Of a DNA stretch of 35,225 nucleotides, positions 1 through 7,047 are shown piece after piece. This DNA is from Acidobacteria bacterium RIFCSPLOWO2_12_FULL_67_14b (GTDB taxonomy: Bacteria > Acidobacteriota > Vicinamibacteria > Vicinamibacterales > UBA2999). Position 1 is the stretch's first letter; the number at the start of each line of letters is the position of its first letter. The position numbers were made by a program, and so were the translations under genes. The notes beneath the pieces were generated by a model. That model was not told the DNA's origin. It made no database searches and saw only the letters and a program-made list of their open reading frames with translations. The stretch is from positions 1-35,225 of the forward strand of contig MELE01000189.1 of assembly GCA_001768615.1 (NCBI GenBank), read 5' to 3'.

Positions 1-1400
1 GGGGCCGGCGGAGTGCCTGCCTTTCTCCATTTGCCTTCGGCGGTTTGGGAGAAGCCCTCCGGCCTCCTCACTTTACCTTCTGCCTTGTGCCTTGTGCCTT
101 CTGCCTTGTTGTGGCCTTCGCGATACGGCCCCGCGGGCAACTGGGCGACCACGCCGTTGGCCGGCGGCTGTGAGCGCCGCCTTCGCGTGAACCAGCCGGC
201 CAGCGGCTCCATCGTGCGGGCCGGCGTCTCGCGCGACAACTGCTGCAGCATGTCGACGTACTTCTTCTCGATCACCGGCCAGCCGTAGTGGCGCTCGAAG
301 AAGGTCCGGCCGTTGCGGCCGAGCGCGGCCTGCAGGCTCGGCGTCGAGTCGATCGCGCGCAGCGTCTCCGCGAACTCCTGGAAGTTCGCGTAGAAGAGGC
401 CGGCGTTGCTGCGCAGGCACTGGCCCTGCAGCACGTCGCATTTCGCGTTGGCGAGCACCGGTTTGCCGAGCGCCCACGCCTCGAGCGCCACCATCGAGAG
501 GCTCTCGAGGTAGGACGGCATGATCAGCAGCTCGGAGGCGGCGATCGCGTCGTACTTGTCCTGGTCCTCGAGGAAGCCGACGTGGTGGATGCGCGGGTGC
601 TTCGGGATCGGCAGGTGCGCGGTGCCGACGAGCACCAGGTGCATCCCGTCCACGAGCGACGCGCTGTAGTGCTCGAAGAACTCGAACAGCTCGGCGCATC
701 CCTTGTTCTCGTCGATGCGCCCGACGTAGATCGCGAAGCGATCGCGCATGTCGAACTTCTGGCGGAACCGCCCGGCGTTGGTCCGCTCGGGGATCTCCGA
801 CCCGATGCCCACGACCACGCCCGGCACCGGCTGGTTGGCCGACACGCCCTGGATGAGGGCCCGCTCCTCGTGCGAGTTGTACATGAACGCGCGGATCCCG
901 CGGAACACGGGCGGGTACAGCCCGAGGCCCAGCGCGCCGTCGCGTTCGGCCGTCGGCACGAGGATCGCTTTCGCGGGCACCGCGCGGCAGCCGTGGAACG
1001 AATGGTGGTAGCGAAAGCTGAAGAAGATGAAGAAGTCGTAGTCGGCTTCGTGCGTCTTGATGTGCGCGACGAGCGCCGGGCTCGTGGGGCCTTCCGCTTC
1101 GAGCCAGGCGAGCTCATCCCGCAGCGAGTGCGGCTGGGCGAACACCCGATCCGACCACTTCGCGAACTCGATCGGGTCGCGCTCCACGGCCACGGGGAAG
1201 CGGTGCACGGCAATTCCGTTGACCATCTCCTGGCCCGGGGGCAGCTCGTTCTTCCAGGTGATGTAATCGCGATGCGCGCACGTCGTCAGGACCTCCACTT
1301 GGACGTGCTTCGCCAGGTGCTCGGCCACGTAACGAGCGTGCTGCTCGGCGCCGCCGTTGATGTCGGCGCCGTACCGCTGGACGACGACGGCGACCTTCAC
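1..1400 (-). CDS. GT4-family glycosyltransferase (partial, runs off left edge)
   Basis: Predicted cytoplasmic or membrane-associated glycosyltransferase that moves a sugar from an activated donor to an envelope glycan; the substrate cannot be told. The N-terminal Rossmann half opens with VAVVVQRYGADINGGAEQHA (Gly-Gly donor/acceptor loop). The C-terminal half opens at about residue 220 with FAIYVGRIDENKG and carries the E-x7-E motif in ESLSMVALEAWALGKPV at about residue 305. GTG at 1400 is chosen because it overlaps the upstream gene's stop by four bases (GTGA). The enzyme fold ends near residue 390 (YGWPVIEKKYVDML). After that an Arg/Pro-rich tail continues without a stop to base 1, and its codons fall in CCTTSTG heptamer repeats, so the tail is probably not functional protein. 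The family call is strong; the true end is unknown. Confidence 0.88.
   Translation of the reverse strand, partial: MKVAVVVQRYGADINGGAEQHARYVAEHLAKHVQVEVLTTCAHRDYITWKNELPPGQEMVNGIAVHRFPVAVERDPIEFAKWSDRVFAQPHSLRDELAWLEAEGPTSPALVAHIKTHEADYDFFIFFSFRYHHSFHGCRAVPAKAILVPTAERDGALGLGLYPPVFRGIRAFMYNSHEERALIQGVSANQPVPGVVVGIGSEIPERTNAGRFRQKFDMRDRFAIYVGRIDENKGCAELFEFFEHYSASLVDGMHLVLVGTAHLPIPKHPRIHHVGFLEDQDKYDAIAASELLIMPSYLESLSMVALEAWALGKPVLANAKCDVLQGQCLRSNAGLFYANFQEFAETLRAIDSTPSLQAALGRNGRTFFERHYGWPVIEKKYVDMLQQLSRETPARTMEPLAGWFTRRRRSQPPANGVVAQLPAGPYREGHNKAEGTRHKAEGKVRRPEGFSQTAEGKWRKAGTPPA
76..110. repeat. Heptamer tandem repeat CCTTCTG/CCTTGTG, five copies
   Basis: Five consecutive seven-base units (CCTTCTG, CCTTGTG, CCTTGTG, CCTTCTG, CCTTGTT). 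The array lies in the 3' tail frame of the glycosyltransferase. It is the complement of the GGCAGAA array at 9331-9351 and related to the GCTGAAG array at 21873-21900. Confidence 0.85.
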
Positions 1401-2572
1401 TGCTGTCCGTCGTCGTCAGAGGATCCGTCGGCGGGTGCATCAGGTGCATCAGGTGCAGCAGGTGCATCGGGTGCGTCAGGCCCGACTTCGCGGCCGGAGG
1501 CCGCTTCCGCCTCCGCTGAAGCTTCGGCGGACAGGTCGGCGGGGTCTCGCCGCAGCTCGCCAGAGTCTTCGCGAGCGGAGGCGGATGCTTCGGGTACCGC
1601 CAATGCTTCGGGCTCGTCAAAGCCATCGGACTCGTCGAATGCATCCGATTCATCGGTCCCGTCAAAGCCCCCTGGCGCATCTGGCGCATCTGGCGCACCC
1701 GGCGCACCTGATGCACCTGATGGACCCGGCGCACCGAAGGCACCCGAGGCACCTGAGGCACCTGGCACACCCGTTCCCCCGCGTCGGCCCCGCCGCCGGC
1801 GGCGCCGCTTACGGCTGCCATCGCCGGGTTGACCCTGCCCTTGTGACTGGCCGCCGCCCTGCGCCGGCTGATTGCCGGTCGGCACGTAGCCCTCGCCCGA
1901 GTCACCCGGCGTGCTGACGGCCGGCGCCTCGTCCTCGTCGTCGCGGCGATCGGGGCCGCGCACGGCCTCGGGCCGGTACTGCACGACGCCTTCGAGGGCG
2001 CGGACGCGGCGCTCGCTGAAGTCGAGGCGGCTCGACAGCGACTCGACCCGCATGCGCAGGTTCTGCGCCTCGATGCCCATGCGCGTGGTTTCGAGCACGA
2101 GGTTGTGGAGCACCTCGTAGTACAGCGCGTTCCACTCGGCGCGTGACTTGTCGAACTCGATCTTGCGCCGGGCCTCCCGCTTGAGGAGCGTGACGTTGAA
2201 CTCCGCCTGCTTGTGAATCACGTGCAGCAGCGGGTTGGGGTTGAACATCAGCTTCAGCAGCGGGTTGAAGATCTTGCGCATCAGGCGCAGGAAGCCGCGG
2301 TGCGTGGCGAAGATGTCGGCCTCGTCCGCCGTGTAGGGCGGCGTGATCGCCGGCGGTTCGGTCTGCACCGCCGGCCGGCTCTTGCGGAACTGCTCGAGCA
2401 GGTCCGACCGGAGGTTCTTCGGCTCGAGGAACTTCTCGAGCCGGACCGACGCCAGCTCGCGGATCTGCTCTTCGGTGTAGTCGGCGCCGCGCTTCTCGAG
2501 AATACGCTGGCGGATCTGCTTCATGATCTGCTCGACGTCGACCGACTCGGAACGAATGGTGAACTCGCTCAT
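1397..2572 (-). CDS. Unknown protein of glycosyltransferase cluster with coiled coil and low-complexity tail
   Basis: 391 aa, function not recognised. The N-terminal 195 residues look folded: an amphipathic start (VDVEQIMKQIRQRILEKRG), a helical middle with NPLLKLMFNPNPLLHVIHKQ near 103-121, and a probable coiled coil at about 150-194. I recall similar 'VEQIMKQIRxRI' proteins beside glycosyltransferases, which suggests a scaffold or partner role, but that is inference. Residues about 200-391 are disordered: an acidic/Gln-Gly stretch, a basic patch (RKRRRRRRGRRGG, about 254-266), then Gly/Ala/Pro/Asp tripeptides (GAS, GAP, DAP) and acidic repeats, all encoded by nine-base tandem repeats. It lies 12 bases after the DUF362 gene and overlaps the glycosyltransferase by four bases, so all three are probably one transcript. 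Confidence 0.8.
   Translation of the reverse strand: MSEFTIRSESVDVEQIMKQIRQRILEKRGADYTEEQIRELASVRLEKFLEPKNLRSDLLEQFRKSRPAVQTEPPAITPPYTADEADIFATHRGFLRLMRKIFNPLLKLMFNPNPLLHVIHKQAEFNVTLLKREARRKIEFDKSRAEWNALYYEVLHNLVLETTRMGIEAQNLRMRVESLSSRLDFSERRVRALEGVVQYRPEAVRGPDRRDDEDEAPAVSTPGDSGEGYVPTGNQPAQGGGQSQGQGQPGDGSRKRRRRRRGRRGGTGVPGASGASGAFGAPGPSGASGAPGAPDAPDAPGGFDGTDESDAFDESDGFDEPEALAVPEASASAREDSGELRRDPADLSAEASAEAEAASGREVGPDAPDAPAAPDAPDAPADGSSDDDGQQ
1426..1770. repeat. Nine-base coding repeats (GGTGCATCA / TGGCGCATC type)
   Basis: Two arrays of degenerate nine-base units, near 1433-1480 and 1675-1770, encode Gly-Ala-Ser, Gly-Ala-Pro and Asp-Ala-Pro tripeptides on the minus strand. The unit core GGYGCAYCN resembles the AGGCACCNN nonamers at 8202-8237. 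The period is a multiple of three, so unit gain or loss keeps frame. Confidence 0.8.
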
Positions 2573-2584
2573 CGATATGGACCT

Positions 2585-3871
2585 CTACGCGGCCGGCCGC
2601 GGCTTTTCGCGCCGCTTGCGGCTGGCAAACTCGGGCGCTTCCGCAATGCAGGTTCCGAGGATGCCGATTGACTGTTTGAACGCGTGCATGCCCGCACGCG
2701 TGATTGTGGCGGGCGACTCGCCGACCTGCGGGAAACCATCGGCGTCGGGCGTCAGCTGCTCCCAGTTCTCGAACAGCCGCCCCCACGGACTCGACAGGGC
2801 CTGGGCCATATGGCGCTTGCCCAGCACCGGATACCAGAAACTGTCGTGGTAGATCACGCTCGCGATGTACGCCCAGGGCGCGAGCACGGTCTTGAGCGAC
2901 CATTCAACGGGTTTGCGCAGCGGGCCCCAGTAGATCCGGTGCTGCATGCGCGAGGCGAAGGTCATCTCCTTGAACGGACCGACGAACTTCCAGTCCTGCT
3001 TGGCGGCCTCGACATCACCGACAATCTCGATGTCGCGCGCGTCGCCGCAGCCGAGGCCGAGGTCGTGCGCCAGCCGGATGTACTTGATCGACAGCGGGTC
3101 GAAGCCCATCAGCTTGGCCGCCACCGCGTCGATGGCGACCTGGTCGGCGCCGGCCAGCATCACGTTCTTGACGTGCGGCACCATGCAGCGCGGGCCCGGG
3201 CCGTCGCCGGCGAAGGTGCCGTCCATCACGGCGAAGACGCCGCGGTGGATCTTCTTCTGGATCATCAGCAGGTCCACCAGCGTTTCGTGGATCACCGGGT
3301 GCGTCCAGTGGCGGCGCTCGTTGAGCAGCCCGCCAAACGCGTTCTTCATCGCCCCCGTCGTCGTCGTGAAGACGTGGGTCTTCACCGTCGGCAGGTGGAT
3401 GATGTTTTCCCCGATGAAGCGCTTCGGGATCATGAAGCCGTCGGGGTAGACCTCGTTGAGGCAGAGGAACTTGTCGGCGAGCTCGCTGCCGACGGCGTCA
3501 CGGACGTTGATCCAGGGCTCGTCGCCCTCGTAGAGATGGACATTGCGGATGCCGTGCGCCTTGACGACCGGCAGCTGCTTGTTCTCGGCCTCGCCGAGGT
3601 GCGCGTCGATGACGACGGTGCGGTTGTGGCAGGCGTGGATCAGGTCGGGGTTGAAGCCGTCCTGCTTCATCGCGCGGATCACGCCGTCGAGCTGCCACGG
3701 CGTGGTGGAGCAGCCCGGGAAGAAGAAATGCCAGGAGATGTTGACCTTGAGCGCGGTGTCGGCGTCCTTGGCGAGGACGTCCTGATAGCCGGCCAGGTTC
3801 ATGACCGCGTGCGTGTCCTTCAGGACCGTCGCGGGCGACGTCGTGACGAGTGCGACCTTAGATCGGGCCAA
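2585..3871 (-). CDS. DUF362 domain-containing protein
   Basis: 428 aa. The N-terminus (KVALVTTSPATVLKDTHAVM) and the core phrases KVNISWHFFFPGCSTTPWQ, IIHLPTVKTHVFTTTTGAMKN, VFAVMDGTFAGDGPGP and LAGADQVAIDAVAAKLMGFDP match the DUF362 family, whose biochemical role is largely unsettled. Some members carry ferredoxin modules; no CxxCxxC cluster is seen here, so this is the stand-alone type. The C-terminal 130 residues are specific to this subgroup and contain aromatic-rich segments (WAYIASVIYHDSFWYPVLG) that might touch the membrane. The start lies seven bases after the UbiA-type gene stop, consistent with one operon for envelope glycan synthesis. Confidence 0.85.
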   Translation of the reverse strand: MARSKVALVTTSPATVLKDTHAVMNLAGYQDVLAKDADTALKVNISWHFFFPGCSTTPWQLDGVIRAMKQDGFNPDLIHACHNRTVVIDAHLGEAENKQLPVVKAHGIRNVHLYEGDEPWINVRDAVGSELADKFLCLNEVYPDGFMIPKRFIGENIIHLPTVKTHVFTTTTGAMKNAFGGLLNERRHWTHPVIHETLVDLLMIQKKIHRGVFAVMDGTFAGDGPGPRCMVPHVKNVMLAGADQVAIDAVAAKLMGFDPLSIKYIRLAHDLGLGCGDARDIEIVGDVEAAKQDWKFVGPFKEMTFASRMQHRIYWGPLRKPVEWSLKTVLAPWAYIASVIYHDSFWYPVLGKRHMAQALSSPWGRLFENWEQLTPDADGFPQVGESPATITRAGMHAFKQSIGILGTCIAEAPEFASRKRREKPRPAA

Positions 3872-3877
3872 TTCCTC

Positions 3878-4774
3878 TTACGACACGTACGGCCGGTAGA
3901 TGATCAGGATTACTGCGATGCCCCACAGCGCCACGCAACTGAGCAGCGGCCGGTCCCGCAACAGCAAGTCCGATGGGCTGCCGCCGCCGTGCTTGCGATG
4001 CACGAGGTACAGGTACCGGAAGATGCCGTAGATCGGGAACGGCGTGGTCAGCACCAGCAACGGGGTGCCGAACCGCTCGGCCGTGTCGGGGCTCGCGCAG
4101 TAGATGATGTAGACGACGAGGGTTGCCGCCGCCACGATCGCGATCATCTGATCGAGCAAGTACGAATCGTACTCCTCCAAGATTGGACGATGCTCCGTGG
4201 CCCCGTCGGCCAGCATGGTGATCTCATGCCGCCGCTTGGCCAGGCCCAGGAACAACGCCAGCAGGACGGTGCAGACCAGCAACCAGTCGCTGACCGGCAC
4301 GCCTATTACCAAACCACCCGCCACGGCCCGCAGCACGAAGCCCATCGCGATCGCCATCACGTCGAGGATCACGAGGTGCTTCAGCCAGCGGGTGTACGAG
4401 ACAAACAGCGCCAGGTACGCCGCGGCGGCCACTGCCAACATCGGCTGCAGCGCGTAGGCTGCGGCCAGCGCCAGCACGCTCAAGCCCGCCGCCCACGCGA
4501 GGGCCGTGCCGGGCGCGAGCGCTCCGGAAGCGATCGGGCGCATCCGTTTCAGCGGGTGCTGCCGATCGGCTTCACGGTCCGAGACGTCGTTGATCAGGTA
4601 GACGGCCCCGGAGAGCGCGCAAAAAATCAAAAAGGCCGCCGAAGCAAGCGCCAAGGCGGCCGGGTCGAGCAATTTAACGGCAAAAATCAGCGCCGCAAAG
4701 ACAATGAGGTTCTTGGTCCATTGATCCGGTCGCACCGAGACGAACAGGTTCGCGACCGTGGACCGAGTCTCCAC
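3878..4774 (-). CDS. UbiA-family prenyltransferase, decaprenyl-phosphate phosphoribosyltransferase-like
   Basis: 298-aa polytopic membrane protein with about nine hydrophobic segments. The first Asp-rich motif NDVSDREAD (62-70) and the second conserved region YTRWLKHLVILDVMAIAMGF (about 127-146) fit the UbiA superfamily. The opening VSVRPDQWTKNLIVFAALIF is typical of the DPPR synthase branch (mycobacterial Rv3806c type), which transfers 5-phosphoribose from PRPP to decaprenyl phosphate for arabinofuranose donors. That substrate is a family inference. The neighbouring glycosyltransferase supports a polyprenyl-linked glycan pathway, and PRPP is also the purine precursor used by the purF and purD products nearby. 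It starts two bases downstream of the STAS gene stop. Confidence 0.88.
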   Translation of the reverse strand: METRSTVANLFVSVRPDQWTKNLIVFAALIFAVKLLDPAALALASAAFLIFCALSGAVYLINDVSDREADRQHPLKRMRPIASGALAPGTALAWAAGLSVLALAAAYALQPMLAVAAAAYLALFVSYTRWLKHLVILDVMAIAMGFVLRAVAGGLVIGVPVSDWLLVCTVLLALFLGLAKRRHEITMLADGATEHRPILEEYDSYLLDQMIAIVAAATLVVYIIYCASPDTAERFGTPLLVLTTPFPIYGIFRYLYLVHRKHGGGSPSDLLLRDRPLLSCVALWGIAVILIIYRPYVS

Positions 4775-4776
4775 AG

Positions 4777-5115
4777 TTACTTGTAGCTCTTGACGGCTTC
4801 CGCCTCCGAATCGAAGGTATCGAATACCGTCAGCAGCTTCGTGATCGACAGCAGATCCTCGATGCGCTTGGTCAGGTTGAGCAGCTTGAGGCTGCCGCCC
4901 TGGCGGCTCACCGTCGTGTAGGTCCGGACCACTTCGCCCAGACCCGCGCTGTCGATGTAGGGCACGCCTTCGAGATTGAGCAACAGCTTCTTCTTGCCGG
5001 CGGCCAGCAGACTGTTGATCTTGTCCTTCAGCAACTCGTCGCCTTCACCCAAGGTCATCTTGCCCTTGAGATCGAGCACGGTCACATCACTTACGGTGCG
5101 TTCGACGATTTCCAT
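4777..5115 (-). CDS. STAS-domain anti-sigma factor antagonist
   Basis: 112-aa single STAS domain. The phosphorylatable serine lies in the signature YIDSAGLGEVV (Ser56), after the beta strand KKLLLNLEGV. Proteins of this type (SpoIIAA/RsbV) release a sigma factor by binding an anti-sigma kinase when unphosphorylated; no partner kinase is encoded next to it, so its target is unknown. The start is preceded by TAGGGGAC, a good ribosome binding site. It stands at the head of the envelope-glycan genes, two bases before the next, which hints that it is co-transcribed with them. Confidence 0.92.
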   Translation of the reverse strand: MEIVERTVSDVTVLDLKGKMTLGEGDELLKDKINSLLAAGKKKLLLNLEGVPYIDSAGLGEVVRTYTTVSRQGGSLKLLNLTKRIEDLLSITKLLTVFDTFDSEAEAVKSYK

Positions 5116-5192
5116 TCGCGTAAGTCCCCTACGTCGAGAAAACCCTTACAACACTGGCGTTTAAGCGCCCCAAAAGGTGCCGAATGTTACCA

Positions 5193-5390
5193 CTACTCCG
5201 TCTCCCGACGCATCTTCTTACGGTTGCGTTTCCGGGCGAGCGCCTGCTTGGCGCGGCGCTTGTCTCCCGGCTTCAGGTAGAAAGAGTGCTTCTTGATGTC
5301 CTTGATGATGTCTTCCTGCTGCACCTTGCGCTTGAAACGTCGCAACGCGCTTTCGATCGACTCACCTTCCTGCAATTTCACCTCGGCCAT
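5193..5390 (-). CDS. rpsU: 30S ribosomal protein S21
   Basis: 65 aa, usual length for S21. It begins MAEVKLQEGESIESALRRFK and has the basic tail KRRAKQALARKRNRKKMRRE. S21 sits in the small subunit near the anti-Shine-Dalgarno end of 16S rRNA and assists initiation. The start is marked by a very strong AAGGGGGTG site, seven bases before the ATG on the minus strand. It lies 77 bases upstream of the STAS gene on the same strand and is divergent from purD. Confidence 0.97.
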   Translation of the reverse strand: MAEVKLQEGESIESALRRFKRKVQQEDIIKDIKKHSFYLKPGDKRRAKQALARKRNRKKMRRETE

Positions 5391-5488
5391 CTGTAGTCAC
5401 CCCCTTTCGACCTGGATTCGTCCCTTGTGCCGACCAAAGATCGACAGGACAAGTATGTTAGGCTATCACAACCCAGCGCACGGCCGGA

Positions 5489-5516
5489 GATAGAGTTAAA
5501 CACTGTGTTTTCTATC
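5489..5516. promoter_or_regulatory. Putative operator/hairpin between rpsU and purD
   Basis: The 174-bp divergent gap holds the dyad AAACACTGTGTTT (5498-5510), flanked by GATAGA (5489-5494) and its complement TCTATC (5511-5516); only a three-base bulge (GTT) breaks the long symmetry. It is AT-rich in a GC-rich setting and ends about 48 bases before the purD ATG. A regulator-binding site is possible; no known motif is recognised. Confidence 0.4.
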
Positions 5517-5564
5517 ACTTAAGTCGATACGTCAGCCCCTTCGTCAATTACCCTAATACCAGGC

Positions 5565-6854
5565 ATGCGCATCCTCGTTCTTGGCTCCGGCGCGCGCGAG
5601 CACGCCCTGGCCTGGAAGCTCGGTCAGGAACCGGCCGTGGATTACCTGGTCTGCGCTCCCGGCAACGCCGGAATGCAGTCCGGTGTGGCCCCGCTCGACC
5701 CCTTAGACACCGACGCTGTCGTTCGGTTCGTCAGGCGCGACCGCATCGACCTCACGGTAGTGGGTCCGGAAGCGCCCCTGGGCCGCGGGCTGGCCGATCG
5801 CCTGCAGGCCGAGGGCTTGCGCGTCTTCGGCCCCACGAAGGCGGCCGCGCAGCTCGAGACCAGCAAGGCGTTCGCCAAAGACTTCATGCAGCGTCACGCC
5901 GTCCCCACCGCGCGCTATCGGGTGTGTGGGAGCGCGGACGAGGCGATCGCCGCCATCCGGTCGGGGGAGTTCGGCGACGCGCTGGTGGTGAAGGCCGATG
6001 GCCTGGCGGCGGGGAAGGGCGTGGTGGTGGCGCCGGATCGGGCGACGGCCGAATCCGCCGTGCGATCGGCCATGGTCGACCGCAGCTTCGGCGATGCGGG
6101 CGCGCGCGTGGTGCTCGAAGAGCTGCTGCAGGGTCCCGAGGTGTCGTTCTTCGTGATTGCCGACGGCGAGAATTACGTTCCGCTGCTCTCCGCCCAGGAT
6201 CACAAGCGCATCTTCGACAACGACGAGGGACCGAACACGGGCGGCATGGGCGCGTTCTCGCCGAGCCCGTTGATGACGGCGGCGCTGCAGGAGCAGATCG
6301 AGCGCGACATCGTTCAGCCGGTGCTGCGCGGCATGGCGGGCGAGGGCACGCCGTTCCGCGGGTTCCTGTACTGCGGCTTGATGCTCACCGCGGATGGGCC
6401 CAAGGTGATCGAGTTCAACGTCCGCTTCGGCGATCCCGAGGCGCAAGTCGTGTTGCCGTTGCTTGTCGAGCCGCTCGCTCCACTCTTGCTCGCGGCTTCA
6501 GAGGCTCGCCTCTCGGGCTCCGGGCTCCGGGCTCCGGAGCCCGGATCGCGTCGCGCATCAGTAGGTGTCGTTCTCGCCGCTCATGGCTACCCCGGCGACC
6601 CTCGCTCCGGCGACGTGATCACCGGCCTGGCTGATGTCGCGCGCGATTGTCCGGACGTGCTGGTGTTTCACGCCGGCGTGAAGGCGCGTGGCGCCGATCT
6701 GGTGACCGCCGGCGGCCGCGTCCTCACCGTCGTCGCGACCGCTCCCTCCTTCGAGATTGCGATCGCGCGCGCCTACGAGGCTGCCGGCAAGATTCGCTTC
6801 GAGGGTATGCAGTACCGTCGCGATATCGGGGCAAAGGCATTGTCGATTGACTGA
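5565..6854 (+). CDS. purD: Phosphoribosylamine-glycine ligase (GAR synthetase)
   Basis: 429 aa, usual length. ATP-grasp enzyme joining glycine to phosphoribosylamine, step 2 of IMP synthesis in the cytoplasm. The N-domain starts MRILVLGSGAREHALAWKL. The ATP-grasp region has KADGLAAGKGVVVA and GPEVSFFVIADG, the catalytic loop shows AQDHKRIFDNDEGPNTGGMG, and the metal-binding end is EFNVRFGDPEAQVVLPLL. A surface stretch before ASVGVVLAAHGYPG (about residues 312-328, RLSGSGLRAPEPGSR) is encoded by CGGGCTC heptamers and a perfect palindrome and looks like absorbed repeat DNA. The last codons and the stop lie in a 35-nt inverted repeat shared with the convergent esterase gene. It stands apart from the main pur run, separated by minus-strand genes. 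Confidence 0.97.
   Translation: MRILVLGSGAREHALAWKLGQEPAVDYLVCAPGNAGMQSGVAPLDPLDTDAVVRFVRRDRIDLTVVGPEAPLGRGLADRLQAEGLRVFGPTKAAAQLETSKAFAKDFMQRHAVPTARYRVCGSADEAIAAIRSGEFGDALVVKADGLAAGKGVVVAPDRATAESAVRSAMVDRSFGDAGARVVLEELLQGPEVSFFVIADGENYVPLLSAQDHKRIFDNDEGPNTGGMGAFSPSPLMTAALQEQIERDIVQPVLRGMAGEGTPFRGFLYCGLMLTADGPKVIEFNVRFGDPEAQVVLPLLVEPLAPLLLAASEARLSGSGLRAPEPGSRRASVGVVLAAHGYPGDPRSGDVITGLADVARDCPDVLVFHAGVKARGADLVTAGGRVLTVVATAPSFEIAIARAYEAAGKIRFEGMQYRRDIGAKALSID
6514..6544. repeat. CGGGCTC heptamers and 18-bp perfect palindrome inside purD
   Basis: Three CGGGCTC units (6514-6534) run into the perfect palindrome CCGGGCTCCGGAGCCCGG (6527-6544). The repeat is in frame with purD and falls in a loop of variable sequence just before a conserved strand. 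Confidence 0.85.
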
Positions 6855-7047
6855 TTGGCGATTTAGCGACTGTTTCGTGATTGGGTGATTGGCTGATTGG
6901 GTGATTCGATTGGGGCATCGTCGAATTGTTGATTGGCCGGCGGAACCAGCGGGCGATCTCACATTCGGAAATCACGAGTTCGAATCTGGAAATCACCCAA
7001 TCAACAATCGGCAACAGTCACTAAATCAGCAATCGGTCAATCGTCAA
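6840..7047. repeat. Convergent-gene inverted repeat with GATTGGGT octamers
   Basis: The arms 6840-6874 and 7013-7047 are inverted copies, 35 nt each, matching at 30 positions by hand alignment. Between them are TGATTGGG/TGATTGGC octamers (about 6879-6902) and their complements (about 6989-7010). Each arm includes a stop codon: purD TGA at 6852-6854 in the left arm and the esterase TGA (7046-7044) in the right. The RNA of either strand could fold into a long stem, so it may serve as a two-way 3' end structure. There is no T-run, so it is not a standard intrinsic terminator. Confidence 0.75.

Noticed and set aside
1426-1770. CRISPR array
   Set aside because: The units are nine bases, tandem with no spacers, and in frame in a coding sequence.
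288-1832. Long open frame on the plus strand (514 codons)
   Set aside because: It is antisense to the glycosyltransferase and the unknown protein; its composition (Arg/Val/His/Glu rich) is that of a high-GC shadow frame, and the minus-strand reading gives clear family motifs.
2684-4786. 700-codon plus-strand open frame
   Set aside because: It is antisense across the DUF362 and UbiA-type genes; it shows no domain and has the usual Arg/Asp/His-rich shadow composition.
6840-7047. Intrinsic terminator
   Set aside because: A long stem is possible but no T-run follows on either strand, so it is listed as an inverted repeat instead.
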